DNA from: Candidatus Thorarchaeota archaeon
Lineage (GTDB): Archaea > Asgardarchaeota > Thorarchaeia > Thorarchaeales > Thorarchaeaceae
Direction of reading: 5' to 3'
Length of the DNA stretch: 60,812 bases
Assembly (NCBI GenBank): GCA_016839275.1
Contig: JAEOUM010000177.1
Coordinates: forward strand, 1-60,812
Positions 39,197 through 49,456 of this stretch are shown here, piece by piece. The notes beneath the pieces are model-generated. The model saw only the letters and a program-made list of their open reading frames with translations. It was not told where the DNA came from and did not search any database. Numbering within the stretch: position 1 is the first letter of the stretch; the number at the start of each line of letters is the position of its first letter. The position numbers were made by a program, and so were the translations under genes.

Positions 39197-39325
39197 GAAA
39201 CTTCTATTGCTCCACAAATAAAATCGTGATTCTTATCTAGTGCTTATCCGAAATTTTAGAGCACTTGGAAATTACGCAAAGAGATTCGTACTACAAATGC
39301 AAGAATTCTACATCGACTCAATAAT

Positions 39326-40168
39326 CTAATCTCGGCTATCAATCATATATTTTGTATTCAATCCAAGATTGTAGATTCGTTTCAAGGATTTCTCAGCATC
39401 ATAATACCAGAAGGTTTTGGTAAGAATCCATTTGAATTTGAGATTTCGATATCGTCGTAATGCAGCAAGAGATTGTTTTCTAAGGGCATCTGTTGGGGTC
39501 GAGGGGTCCTTACTTAACTCACGAAGTTGATGAAGTTTGGTTTCGATTGACAAAAGATCCCTATTTAGAGTCCTCTCAATTGCTTCTTTAATCTGAACCG
39601 AATCTGAAGATTCGGCTAATCGAAGTCGCGACCACCGCATAGAACGGGCACCTATGGATTTAAGCTGGTTATTGAATTCCTTGGAGTCTAATAATGAACG
39701 CTCTTTTTCATAATCGAGGATCTTTCTACGCTCTCTAGCACGTAATACCGGAAACAGGAGGATACCGGGCCTAATTCGAATGCCCATAGACCGTCTTAGA
39801 AGACGTTCAACACGCTTTTTTTGACCAGGAGTTGGATTATTAAAACTGTAGGAAACTATCGAATATGTTCTGAAGGCATGTGGGTCATCAAGTCGGGTTT
39901 TTATTCCGGGAATCTCACGCGTCCGAATGAAGGATAGTATAGGCAATGAGTGAAGAAGGTCAGTGTAAGCACCAACATTTGAGCCTGCAATAAAGAGCCC
40001 TTTTCCAACACGCACAAAATCGTCGTATTGACTTAGTTTCTTTGAAACTCCTCTGATGCCTTCTTTAGATCCAAGAAGTACAACTAGTCGTGATGTGCCC
40101 TTTAGATCAATCTGAGCAGGATTGATACTCTCAGTATTCACCTCGTTCACGATCATTAAACCATCCAT
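39326..40168 (-). CDS. Uncharacterised protein
   Basis: Intact 280-aa ORF; YSFNNPTPGQKKRVERLLRRSMGIRIRPGILLFPVLRARERRK; no recognised family. Confidence 0.75.
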   Translation of the reverse strand: MDGLMIVNEVNTESINPAQIDLKGTSRLVVLLGSKEGIRGVSKKLSQYDDFVRVGKGLFIAGSNVGAYTDLLHSLPILSFIRTREIPGIKTRLDDPHAFRTYSIVSYSFNNPTPGQKKRVERLLRRSMGIRIRPGILLFPVLRARERRKILDYEKERSLLDSKEFNNQLKSIGARSMRWSRLRLAESSDSVQIKEAIERTLNRDLLSIETKLHQLRELSKDPSTPTDALRKQSLAALRRYRNLKFKWILTKTFWYYDAEKSLKRIYNLGLNTKYMIDSRD

Positions 40169-40424
40169 AATTAGAGTTTGATTGTTGACTTGATATACTC
40201 ACATGAAAACCAGAGTGACACACATGTGCGATAGCTATAACCGTTAAAATCTTTATTGTGGCAATCAAATCATCTTAGTCTTCATAAAAGAAGTTGATAG
40301 ACCTTTTATTAAAATCTAATATTCATATATACTTCAATTAGCCAAATAAAGTACTATAAACTTGATAATACACATTAGACATATTTTACATTTGATTTGC
40401 CTACGCTTGCCGAGAGGTGAAAAA

Positions 40425-40508
40425 ATGGTCTTCGATGATGAAGATACTTGGGACGACGATGACGAGGATTGGGAAGATGATGATGACTGGGACGACGACG
40501 ATTTCTAG
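40425..40508 (+). CDS. Hyperacidic micro-protein MVFDDEDTWDDDDEDWEDDDDWDDDDF (27 aa)
   Basis: SD GAGAGGTGA at 40412-40420; TATA-like TTCATATATACTTC ~90-100 nt upstream; ATG to TAG. Confidence 0.65.
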   Translation: MVFDDEDTWDDDDEDWEDDDDWDDDDF

Positions 40509-40605
40509 TAATAGTCGGATTCGAATCTCACAAAACTGCCATCTGTCTGTTTTAATCACCTGAATAACAATCAAATCGTATACAATATCACATAGGTGTG
40601 AACTG

Positions 40606-40701
40606 ATGGGTAGTAAAAAACCAACAACAAAGAAGCCACCTGCAAAGAAAGCAGGTGCAAAGAAAGAAGCGAAAGCTGCTGAAAAACCAAAGAAAAAGTA
40701 A
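40606..40701 (+). CDS. Hyperbasic micro-protein MGSKKPTTKKPPAKKAGAKKEAKAAEKPKKK (31 aa)
   Basis: SD AGGTG upstream; own TATA-like TCGTATACAATATC; followed by a stem-loop. Confidence 0.65.
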   Translation: MGSKKPTTKKPPAKKAGAKKEAKAAEKPKKK

Positions 40702-40715
40702 TATCAATATGACTG

Positions 40716-40785
40716 AGGTGAGTTTCTCCACGATTACATGAACACTCTGTGTGGATGGACTCACCTGTCATCTTTCTTTTACTGA
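40716..40785 (+). terminator. Nested stem-loop with T-rich tail
   Basis: AGGTGAGT (40716-40723) / ACTCACCT (40759-40766) with inner TCCAC/GTGGA; followed by TCTTTCTTTT. Confidence 0.5.
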
Positions 40786-40847
40786 ATTTAGTATTCTAAT
40801 TCCCTTTTTTGTGGCATCCAATTGGTAATGTACTATGAGTTTGCATA

Positions 40848-41228
40848 ATGCTAAAATGGAAGCTACCCAGCTTACCAGCAATCGTGATTTTAATGACGAC
40901 AAAACAATATCCAGACTATATCAAAAGTCTTGCAAAGGCGGTTATTCCATTTCCAGGAGTACAAGGTTGGGTTGCACAGGGAAAGAAGTTCCAGTTGGTT
41001 TTCTTTGAAATAGAAGCTGGAGGCGAAGTTTCCCCACATAGTCACGGTGAGCAGTATGGATACGTGTTTGAAGGAGAAATGATTCTCACCATAGGAGAAG
41101 AAACACAGACCTATAGAGCAGGAGATTCCTATCATATTCCAAATGGAGTGATTCACCACGCGAAGTTCAGTACTTTCGTCCGAGTGATGGATTTCTTCCT
41201 AGAGGCAGACAGGTATAAGACAGAGTAG
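40848..41228 (+). CDS. Cupin-domain protein
   Basis: FEIEAGGEVSPHSHGEQYGYVFEGEMILTIGEE...GDSYHIPNGVIHHAKF. Confidence 0.92.
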   Translation: MLKWKLPSLPAIVILMTTKQYPDYIKSLAKAVIPFPGVQGWVAQGKKFQLVFFEIEAGGEVSPHSHGEQYGYVFEGEMILTIGEETQTYRAGDSYHIPNGVIHHAKFSTFVRVMDFFLEADRYKTE

Positions 41229-41301
41229 GTTTATTTCACGCACAATCTCAAAGTACTCTAACAAAATAACTGCATATATAGACAGCAAGAAGGCTTGGAT
41301 T

Positions 41302-42615
41302 GTGGACATAGAAGAAAAAGAGCAATCTAGACAGGACGGTGTTTCAGGTTCTTTGAAACATAGTCAACTCATCACTGTTCTCAATCTTTCCGCGGTCACT
41401 TTTCTCGTGTTGTTAGGATTGAGCATGGTTTCACCCATTCTTCCGGGGTATGCAGAGAGCTTTCGGGTTTCGTATACACTCGTGGGATTTGTGATTTCCT
41501 CTTTTGCGGTCACTCGAATGATTTTAGATATCCCAGCAGGGCTTCTTTCAAGAAAACATGACAAAAAAATGATCATGATATTGGGTTTGACATTAATTGT
41601 TGTTTCATCAGTCATGGCAGGATTTGCACCAACGTATATTGTACTCGTTATTGCAAGGATGATTGAGGGTGCGGGTTCTGCGTTATATGTTACATCGGCT
41701 ACTGTCTTTCTGGCTCAAATATCAGGAAAAGAGAAACGTGGCCAGTGGATGAGTCTCTACTCAGGAATGCTGCTTCTTGGAAGTATATTTGGCCCCACAT
41801 TTGGTGGCGTTATTGCTTCATCTTTTGATATACGTGCTCCCTTCTTTGCGTATGCCCTTGTCGCAGGATTGGGTGTTATTCCAACTCTAACTCTTCCAAA
41901 AATACAGAACTCTGAACACGCCTCAGGTTCAGATGAACGAAAATCTACCATTCGGGATATGTGGCAAGTTCTCACATACCCCTCATTTCTTCTCGCGACT
42001 TTCGCAACCTTTGCTCTGTTCTTCATCAGAACTGGAGTACGAAGCACACTTGTCCCTCTGTTTGCAGCAAATAATCTTGGGTTAGACCCCAGTTTTATCG
42101 GGGGGATTCTTACTGTAGCTGGAATAACGACTGCTGCGACCATGGTGCCGATGGGAAGCCTCTCAGATAGAATCGGAAGAAGGAATCCTCTAGCAATATG
42201 TCTGTTACTTTCTGCGCTCATTTCAATTTGGATTCCCTATTCTAGCAATCTGCTTGAATTGACAATCAACATGGCGATTTATGGAGCAATTATTGGATTA
42301 TCAGGACCTATTGCTGCGTTTGTAACAGATGTGTCTCCACAAGACAAGCTTGAGGTCTCTATGGGTCTCTATCGAATGATAAGTGACATGGGGTTCATTG
42401 CAGGACCCTTGTTCCTCGGTTACCTGTCAGATATAACAGCAACTCCTGTTCCTGGGGAAACTCATTCAGGACTCATCAGTGTGCTACCTTTCATAGCAGC
42501 AGCAATACTCTTAGTAATAGCTGGGTTGACTCTTCTGACAGCCCCTGATCCAATAAGAGCAAAGAACGCACAGAAGAAAATCAGTGCATTAGAGCAAGAT
42601 GATGATTCCTTTTAA
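41302..42615 (+). CDS. MFS transporter
   Basis: SPILPGYAESFRVSYTLVGFVISSFAVTRMILDIPAGLLSRKHDKKMIM; TATA CATATATA ~30 nt upstream. Confidence 0.95.
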   Translation: MDIEEKEQSRQDGVSGSLKHSQLITVLNLSAVTFLVLLGLSMVSPILPGYAESFRVSYTLVGFVISSFAVTRMILDIPAGLLSRKHDKKMIMILGLTLIVVSSVMAGFAPTYIVLVIARMIEGAGSALYVTSATVFLAQISGKEKRGQWMSLYSGMLLLGSIFGPTFGGVIASSFDIRAPFFAYALVAGLGVIPTLTLPKIQNSEHASGSDERKSTIRDMWQVLTYPSFLLATFATFALFFIRTGVRSTLVPLFAANNLGLDPSFIGGILTVAGITTAATMVPMGSLSDRIGRRNPLAICLLLSALISIWIPYSSNLLELTINMAIYGAIIGLSGPIAAFVTDVSPQDKLEVSMGLYRMISDMGFIAGPLFLGYLSDITATPVPGETHSGLISVLPFIAAAILLVIAGLTLLTAPDPIRAKNAQKKISALEQDDDSF

Positions 42616-42685
42616 TAAATCTAAGAAGGTTCAAGGAATATTCAATAATAGGTTCAAAACATAACATCAGTGGGATCTATCATTT

Positions 42686-42898
42686 TTAAGTATCCGAGTA
42701 CAAGAGAGCCAAAGATACAATGAGTAGGATTATTCCAGTCATCCAATGGTGATACTGAAATCCAAAAGGTGCAATATGGAACTCACTCAAATCCGGAAGA
42801 ATATGGCCTATTGGTAATCCAAACATCCATAATTCATCTACAAGAAACACGACTCCAATGAGGATGAGAATGATTGCAAGAGCCTTGCGTTTTGGCAA
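42686..42898 (-). CDS. Small two-TM membrane protein
   Basis: Two hydrophobic helices in 70 aa; TTG start. Confidence 0.55.
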   Translation of the reverse strand: MPKRKALAIILILIGVVFLVDELWMFGLPIGHILPDLSEFHIAPFGFQYHHWMTGIILLIVSLALLYSDT

Positions 42899-42928
42899 CC
42901 CTTTTCTTACCGCCCTTTGTAAATCATC

Positions 42929-44344
42929 TCATATCATAGCTCTTTCTATATTCCCTTTTTCCTCTGATAGTAGCGTAGTGTGATATCCGAGTAATCGAGC
43001 ATAGAGCTGCAATGGAAATTTTGTACTAAGTATAGCTTGCTCATTGTATGCGCACTTGATTTCCATTTGGCTCTCTAACATATCATGAATCTGTTTTTCG
43101 TACTCCTCGAGCTCTTCAATCATGTCGTTGTCGAAAAAGAATTGCATATCAGTAGTGGCAGCGAGACCCTTGAAATTAAGATCCTGTGCCTCAGAATAAA
43201 GTTCATCCCACACATCAACTGCTTTCTCTATACTAAAACTCCCATCATCAAGAAGCCATTTATGCCATTCTAAGACCCGAAGATTGTCATTTGAATCAAT
43301 CAATTTACGATCAAAACCAAACTTGTACATTTCTTTTTTCACATCTTCTATACAGTCTTCTGAACAGACATAGAGAACCATGTAACCAGCATCATAACGA
43401 TGTTTCAAAAAGGTAAACAAAACCCTATATTTGACTTCTGAAGACTGATAGAGAAGAAGCCTATGAACATGGGATGTTCCCCCTTCTGCCCCGTCTTGAG
43501 GCGAGATAGACAGTGTTATCCCATCAATAGTCTTCCAATGAACGGACTCGTGCCAGTGATCCTCGAAATTTCTATGCGTCAGTGTTACTAGACTATCATT
43601 ATTTGTCCATAGACAATTCGATGAGGGGAGATGATTGACACCAGAAGTGATGAGTAGGAGCTGAGAATGATCAGCGAGAAGATAAAATGCTGTGGGATTT
43701 AGTAGGTACTTCATTGGTATTTCAATCTCGCTGGGAAATCGCCTATGAAGTATTTTAGGAATCCTGTCACGACCTGCCGATGGCTCGCTGATTATTCTAA
43801 CCTTGATTCCACGTTCAACAGCACTTTGAAGAACTTCACCATGTGTTGATAATAACCATGTCAAATCGGCGCGAGAGAGTAGAAGGTCCAGTTGTTGCTT
43901 TGCCTGGCTTATCATATCAAATAATATTGTCCTAATCGATTCTTTCTCTTGGATGAGTGAAAAATCAGACACTAATTCTTCATCAGCATGGACTTCTGCA
44001 GTATGATGACCTAGATATTGTAGTAGCTCCTGAGATCTGCTAGAGAGGTCTGCAATACGCTCTTTGGCTCGTTCTTTCTCAAGTTTCACTAGCAAAGAGA
44101 TCGATGCTGTCGGGTTGGGAGTTTTCAGTCGGATTGGTTTCCCAAGAAGGCGTTCAATTAATCCGAATTTTTCAAGTTCTGGAAGCAGACGATAGACTTC
44201 TTCTCTCCGGACTCCAGAAGCCTCTGCCGCTTCGGAAACAGTGGGAGTTCCCAAACGCGCCGTTGCAATGAACACTTTTACTTGATTCTCTGTAAGTCCA
44301 AACTCTGACAGAATGTCGAAATTGATGCTGTCCTTACTATTCAA
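42929..44344 (-). CDS. TrmB-like transcriptional regulator
   Basis: LSEFGLTENQVKVFIATARLGTPTVSEAAEASGVRREEVYRLLPELEKFGLIERLLGKPIRLKTPNP. Confidence 0.88.
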   Translation of the reverse strand: MNSKDSINFDILSEFGLTENQVKVFIATARLGTPTVSEAAEASGVRREEVYRLLPELEKFGLIERLLGKPIRLKTPNPTASISLLVKLEKERAKERIADLSSRSQELLQYLGHHTAEVHADEELVSDFSLIQEKESIRTILFDMISQAKQQLDLLLSRADLTWLLSTHGEVLQSAVERGIKVRIISEPSAGRDRIPKILHRRFPSEIEIPMKYLLNPTAFYLLADHSQLLLITSGVNHLPSSNCLWTNNDSLVTLTHRNFEDHWHESVHWKTIDGITLSISPQDGAEGGTSHVHRLLLYQSSEVKYRVLFTFLKHRYDAGYMVLYVCSEDCIEDVKKEMYKFGFDRKLIDSNDNLRVLEWHKWLLDDGSFSIEKAVDVWDELYSEAQDLNFKGLAATTDMQFFFDNDMIEELEEYEKQIHDMLESQMEIKCAYNEQAILSTKFPLQLYARLLGYHTTLLSEEKGNIERAMI

Positions 44345-44477
44345 AAAAGCCCCACCTGTGTAGCAAATTGTGATATTGTTACTGTGTATCTACACTCACA
44401 CCTTCTTAATAATAATCCTTAGTTCCGCTATACATAGAAAGTCAAATTCGTTCAACGAAGATAACGAGGCGGGCTAT

Positions 44478-46919
44478 ATGGATAATACTACTACAACCAC
44501 AAAAGACTTGCAAAAACTGACAATAAATGCGTTGTACGAATCGCTCAAAGCAAGTCCAACAGGACTATCATCTGAGGAAGCAAAAGCAAGATTTGAAAGA
44601 TATGGACCAAATGAACTTCTGGAGAAAAAAGTCAATCCAATATTGCGATTTCTTCGCTACTTCTGGGGACCGATACCCTTTATGATAGAAGCAGCTATGA
44701 TTCTTTCAGCTGTTGTACAACACTGGCCAGACTTCTGGATAATAACTCTAATGCTGTTAATGAACGGAATCGTCGGATTTTATCAGGAGAGCAAGGCAGA
44801 CAGTGCAATTGAGAAACTTAAGGAAAGATTATCGCCCACAGCTCGCGTTCTTCGTGATGGAAACTTGAAACAAATTTCTGCGAGAGAAGTTGTTCCGGGT
44901 GACATCGTACGAATACGTCCTGGAGATATAATTCCAGCTGATTTGAAACTGATTTCGGGAGAATATCTATCTGTCGATCAGTCTGCTCTCACTGGAGAAT
45001 CATTACCCGTGGACAAGTCTGTTGGTGACGTTTCCTTTCAGGGGTCTCCAGTCAGAATGGGAGAGATGGAAGGTTTAGTAGTCAATACGGGGATGAGTAC
45101 ATATTACGGTAGGACTGCCAAGCTAGTTGAGGAAGCTGTAACAAAAAGTCATTTTGAAAAAATCATTAGAAAGATAGGTAACTACCTAATTGCACTAGCT
45201 GTTACTGCTGCAGTTATTGTCTTTGCAGTGGGGATTATTCGAGGAGATAATATTCTCGAGAATATCAGATTCGTTCTTGTTCTAACCGTAGCAGCAATCC
45301 CGGTAGCATTGCCAGCTGTTCTCTCGGTGACAATGGCAGTTGGTGCAGTGGCTCTTGCTAAGAAAGGGGCAATTGTTAGCAAACTAGCAGCTATAGAAGA
45401 AATGGCTGGAGTGGATATTCTTTGTACAGATAAGACGGGGACTATAACCAAAAACGAGCTGAGCATTGGTTCTATAAAACCATATGGCGATTTCACAGAG
45501 AAAGACGTTTTGCGGTTCGGGCTCTTGGCATCCAAAAAAGGAAATAACGATGCGATAGACGACGCAATAATTTATCGTGCGGAATCAGATCCTAATCGTG
45601 AGCCTGTCACCAACCTAAAGCTGCTTGAATTCAAACCGTTTGATCCCGTTTCAAAGAGAACTGAGGCTACATTCGAGTCTTCTGATAGTAGTCAGTTCAA
45701 GGTATCGAAAGGAGCCCCACAAGTCATTGCAGGTCTGACAAATGAATCAGATAGTATTAATGATCAGATTGACAAGGATGTATTGACTTTCGCGGAGAAG
45801 GGATATCGAGCATTAGGCGTTGCAAAAACTAGTTCAGATAATTCGTGGCATTTCGTAGGTTTGTTAGCACTCTTTGATCCACCGCGTGATGATTCTGCTG
45901 AGACCATAGCAAGCGCACAAAAAATGGGGATAAATGTGAAGATGGTCACAGGAGATCATGTAGCAATTGCAAAGGAGATTGCAAGTAGGGTCGGTCTAGG
46001 CCAAAACATGGCGCTACCTAAAAATTTCACTGATGTATCTGATGACGTGGCTGAACCTATCGTCGAGTCTGTTGATGGATTTGCCCAGGTATATCCTGAA
46101 CATAAATACCGAATTGTAAGCCTTCTTCAAGATAAAAATCATATAGTTGGGATGACTGGGGATGGTGTTAATGATGCCCCTGCTTTGAAGAAAGCAGATG
46201 TTGGAATCGCAGTAGAAGGTTCAACAGATGTAGCTAAATCAGCTGCGGATATCGTTCTCACTGGAGTTGGCATCTCAGTAATTGTAGATGCAATAAAGAA
46301 CAGCCGAAAAATTTTCCAACGAATGAGTAATTATTCAATCTATCGTATTGCAGAATCAATACGAGTGATTCTTTTCATTGCAGCAGCAATACTGGTATTT
46401 CAGTTTTATCCAGTCACCCCAATTATGATTGTGCTACTTGCGTTACTGAACGATTTACCAATAATGACCATTGCTTATGATAATGTGAAGTACTCTAAGA
46501 CTCCTGAACGATGGAATTCGAAAATGCTCTTAGGAATGGCAACTTTCTTGGGAATAATCGGTGTAACTGCTTCATTTGGAATCTTTGTCATTGGAGACAC
46601 AGTCTTTCATCTAAGTCGTGCAGTCCTCCAATCATTCATTTATCTAAAACTTTCCGTGGCCGGACATCTCACTCTTCTTGTTGCCCGGACACGAGGACCA
46701 TTCTGGTCTGTGAAACCTGCTCTACCCTTGATTTCTGCAATAATTGGAACACAATTTATTGCCACATTGATCACTGTGTACGGATTTCTACTTCCAGCGA
46801 TGGGATGGGGCCTTGCCCTTTTCGTTTGGGGCTATGCTCTAGTGTGGTTCTTAATCACTGATGTGTTGAAGACTGTCTTCTACAAGCATGGCGGTCTTGC
46901 AGTATTAGAAGAAATGTAA
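44478..46919 (+). CDS. P-type H+-ATPase (type IIIA plasma-membrane proton-efflux family)
   Basis: [64 protein letters not shown]. Likely start ATG 44478 ([10 protein letters not shown]). Confidence 0.93.
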   Translation: MDNTTTTTKDLQKLTINALYESLKASPTGLSSEEAKARFERYGPNELLEKKVNPILRFLRYFWGPIPFMIEAAMILSAVVQHWPDFWIITLMLLMNGIVGFYQESKADSAIEKLKERLSPTARVLRDGNLKQISAREVVPGDIVRIRPGDIIPADLKLISGEYLSVDQSALTGESLPVDKSVGDVSFQGSPVRMGEMEGLVVNTGMSTYYGRTAKLVEEAVTKSHFEKIIRKIGNYLIALAVTAAVIVFAVGIIRGDNILENIRFVLVLTVAAIPVALPAVLSVTMAVGAVALAKKGAIVSKLAAIEEMAGVDILCTDKTGTITKNELSIGSIKPYGDFTEKDVLRFGLLASKKGNNDAIDDAIIYRAESDPNREPVTNLKLLEFKPFDPVSKRTEATFESSDSSQFKVSKGAPQVIAGLTNESDSINDQIDKDVLTFAEKGYRALGVAKTSSDNSWHFVGLLALFDPPRDDSAETIASAQKMGINVKMVTGDHVAIAKEIASRVGLGQNMALPKNFTDVSDDVAEPIVESVDGFAQVYPEHKYRIVSLLQDKNHIVGMTGDGVNDAPALKKADVGIAVEGSTDVAKSAADIVLTGVGISVIVDAIKNSRKIFQRMSNYSIYRIAESIRVILFIAAAILVFQFYPVTPIMIVLLALLNDLPIMTIAYDNVKYSKTPERWNSKMLLGMATFLGIIGVTASFGIFVIGDTVFHLSRAVLQSFIYLKLSVAGHLTLLVARTRGPFWSVKPALPLISAIIGTQFIATLITVYGFLLPAMGWGLALFVWGYALVWFLITDVLKTVFYKHGGLAVLEEM

Positions 46920-46936
46920 AAAACGGAGAGAAAAAA

Positions 46937-48511
46937 ATGTCAATCAAAAGCTCTGACCAAGGCGAAGAGAAGGTTAGCAAGGGCAGCTTAAAGCGAGACC
47001 TTGGATTGACAACTCTTGTCGCACTTGGCGTGGGGAGCATAATAGGTTCAGGCATGTTTGCCATGCCTGCTGTAATGGGATCCGTTGCAGGTCCAGCATT
47101 AATTATTGCAATCGTGCTGACCGGCATCGTAACAACACTGCTAGCTATTTCTTATGCAGAATTAGGTTCAGCATTTCCGCTTAGTGGAGGGCCATATTCA
47201 CTTCCCAGACTAGCACTTGGGGATACTGGTGGCTTTCTAATGGGATGGGGATACTTTCTCTATGCATTTATTGGAACAGCGGCAATCATTGATATTTTTG
47301 TCACATACCTAGCATTTTGGGTACCAGGTCTTGCTATAGGAGAAACTCTAACACCTCTTGGAATCATAATTGCAGTAGTTGCATTGTGGATATTCACCGC
47401 AATCAATGTTGTCGGTGTAAAGTGGGGAGGACTCTATAGTCTCGTAACGACAATCGGAAAAATAATTCCATTGATAGTTTTTGCAGCAGTAGGACTGTCT
47501 TTCTTCAGCGGAGTGAACTTCGTACCACTATTACCATTTGGGCTCACTGGTGTCACTCTAGCGATGGCCTTTGAATTCTGGGCATTCACAGGTTTCGAAT
47601 CCGTAGTAGTTCCAACAGAAGAGGTCAAGAATCCTGAGAAGACTATTCCTCGTGCAATGTTATTGACCATGGCAATTGTCATAACTGTCTATGTATTGAT
47701 TGCAATCGCATTCGTAGGCATGATCAATTGGAGTGGTCTTGGTATCGCAGTTGGCGATTGGGGTAGTATTGGTAATCTTACTTCACCATTATCAAATGTT
47801 GCACAAGCAGCAGGATTACCCATTCTGGCAATTGTAGCAACAATCGGAGCACTCATATCCACTGCTGGTAGCGGAGGCGACTGGGTTCTTCTTCAAGGTA
47901 GAATTCCATATGCAATGGCAAAAGACGGACTCTTCTGGGGGCCGATGGATTCTGTGCATCATAAATGGGGAACTCCATTCGTTGCACTAATATTTGCATC
48001 AGTTATGACAATGATCATTCAGATATTTATACCAAATTTCCCATCAGTTGCTCTGATAGCATCTATTACTGCACTTGTTCCATATGCGGCAGCAGTCTTG
48101 TCAGTACCTATCCTAAGAAAGACGAAACCCAATGTCAACAGACCATTCAAGCTACCTGTTCCAATTTTGATTACAGGCTTGGGCTTTATCTTGGCAACTC
48201 TACTAATCTATTGGGCATCATGGCCTTGGACACTTGTGGGAGCAATTCTCATGCTCATTGGATATCCACTATATCTGACATTCAAAGGTAAGAAGTTTGA
48301 GTTCACGCGCAGTCTATGGATTCTAGTGTACCTAGTGTTCATAATTGTGATGTCGTATGTTGGAGATACCAACTTCATCTACGAAAACTTCCTTCCGATT
48401 GGACCACTGGGTCTAATTCCAATGCCTTACGATATGATTGTAGTGACTATTTTTGCAATAGCAATCTACGCATGGGCATACAAAGCCAATACTAAGGAAA
48501 TCATGAACTAG
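46937..48511 (+). CDS. APC-family amino acid permease (candidate arginine/ornithine transporter by context)
   Basis: LTTLVALGVGSIIGSGMFAMPAVMGSVAGPALIIAIV; 12+ TM; immediately upstream of argF-arcA-arcC. Confidence 0.9.
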   Translation: MSIKSSDQGEEKVSKGSLKRDLGLTTLVALGVGSIIGSGMFAMPAVMGSVAGPALIIAIVLTGIVTTLLAISYAELGSAFPLSGGPYSLPRLALGDTGGFLMGWGYFLYAFIGTAAIIDIFVTYLAFWVPGLAIGETLTPLGIIIAVVALWIFTAINVVGVKWGGLYSLVTTIGKIIPLIVFAAVGLSFFSGVNFVPLLPFGLTGVTLAMAFEFWAFTGFESVVVPTEEVKNPEKTIPRAMLLTMAIVITVYVLIAIAFVGMINWSGLGIAVGDWGSIGNLTSPLSNVAQAAGLPILAIVATIGALISTAGSGGDWVLLQGRIPYAMAKDGLFWGPMDSVHHKWGTPFVALIFASVMTMIIQIFIPNFPSVALIASITALVPYAAAVLSVPILRKTKPNVNRPFKLPVPILITGLGFILATLLIYWASWPWTLVGAILMLIGYPLYLTFKGKKFEFTRSLWILVYLVFIIVMSYVGDTNFIYENFLPIGPLGLIPMPYDMIVVTIFAIAIYAWAYKANTKEIMN

Positions 48512-48528
48512 AAGGAGATGAAAGGAAC

Positions 48529-49455
48529 ATGGCACACTCTATACTATCTGTTGCAGACCTGTCCACAGAGGATATGAACCATATCTTCTCTCGATCATTG
48601 AAACTCAAATCGCAATTGAAACAACATGAGAGTGTGCACGTCCTTGAAAATAAGGTCGCAGGGCTTCTTTTTGAGAAGCCCTCTACCCGGACGCGCACGA
48701 GCTTTCAGACTGCTGTACTGAGATTGGGCGGTCAGGCAGTGTATCTTCCTTCAAGTGAATTGCAGCTTAGTCGTGGTGAACCGATAAAGGATACAGCTCG
48801 AATCCTCGGTAGCTACTTGGATACAATTATAGCAAGGGTATATAGTCATCAGACTGTTACAGATCTTGCAAGATATTCTGACGTCCCTGTATTTAATGGA
48901 CTGAGTGACTTAGAACACCCAACCCAAATAGTGTGTGATTTGTTTACGGTAAAGGAAGTAAAGAAAGACCTAGAGGGGTTAACTCTCGCCTTTATCGGAG
49001 ATGGAAACAATGTTTCAAATTCGCTATTATTGGGAACTGCACTTACAGGAATGAACATGAATTTGGCATGTCCAGAAGGACATGATCCAGATAAGGCGAT
49101 TCTAGAGAGAGCAAAAAGGATTGCTAATGAAACAGGTTCAAAATTGCAGATAGTTCGTAATCCCGAAGAGGCTGCAAAAGATGCAGACGTTCTGTACACA
49201 GATGTCTGGGTCAGTATGGGAGAAGAGAAAGAGAGAGAGGAACGTCTCAAGACTTTCCAAGGATATCAGATCAATGCAAATCTACTCGCACTTGCAGCAA
49301 AAGACGCTGTCGTGATGCATTGCCTGCCAGCTCATAGAGGGCTCGAGATTACAGATGATGTAATTGAGGGAGACCAATCTATTGTTTGGGAGCAGGGAGA
49401 GAATAAACTGTATGGAGCGATTGGGCTTCTTGACTTCTTCTTAGGAGGTAAGTAA
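48529..49455 (+). CDS. argF: Ornithine carbamoyltransferase
   Basis: LLFEKPSTRTRTSFQTAVLRLGG, HPTQIVCDLFTV, VMHCLPAHRGLEI. Confidence 0.97.
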   Translation: MAHSILSVADLSTEDMNHIFSRSLKLKSQLKQHESVHVLENKVAGLLFEKPSTRTRTSFQTAVLRLGGQAVYLPSSELQLSRGEPIKDTARILGSYLDTIIARVYSHQTVTDLARYSDVPVFNGLSDLEHPTQIVCDLFTVKEVKKDLEGLTLAFIGDGNNVSNSLLLGTALTGMNMNLACPEGHDPDKAILERAKRIANETGSKLQIVRNPEEAAKDADVLYTDVWVSMGEEKEREERLKTFQGYQINANLLALAAKDAVVMHCLPAHRGLEITDDVIEGDQSIVWEQGENKLYGAIGLLDFFLGGK

Positions 49456-49456
49456 A

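Noticed and set aside
40571-40771. Minus-strand ORF of 66 aa antisense to the basic micro-ORF
   Set aside because: Shadow ORF over the Lys-rich coding sequence (Ser/Leu-rich translation); no SD.
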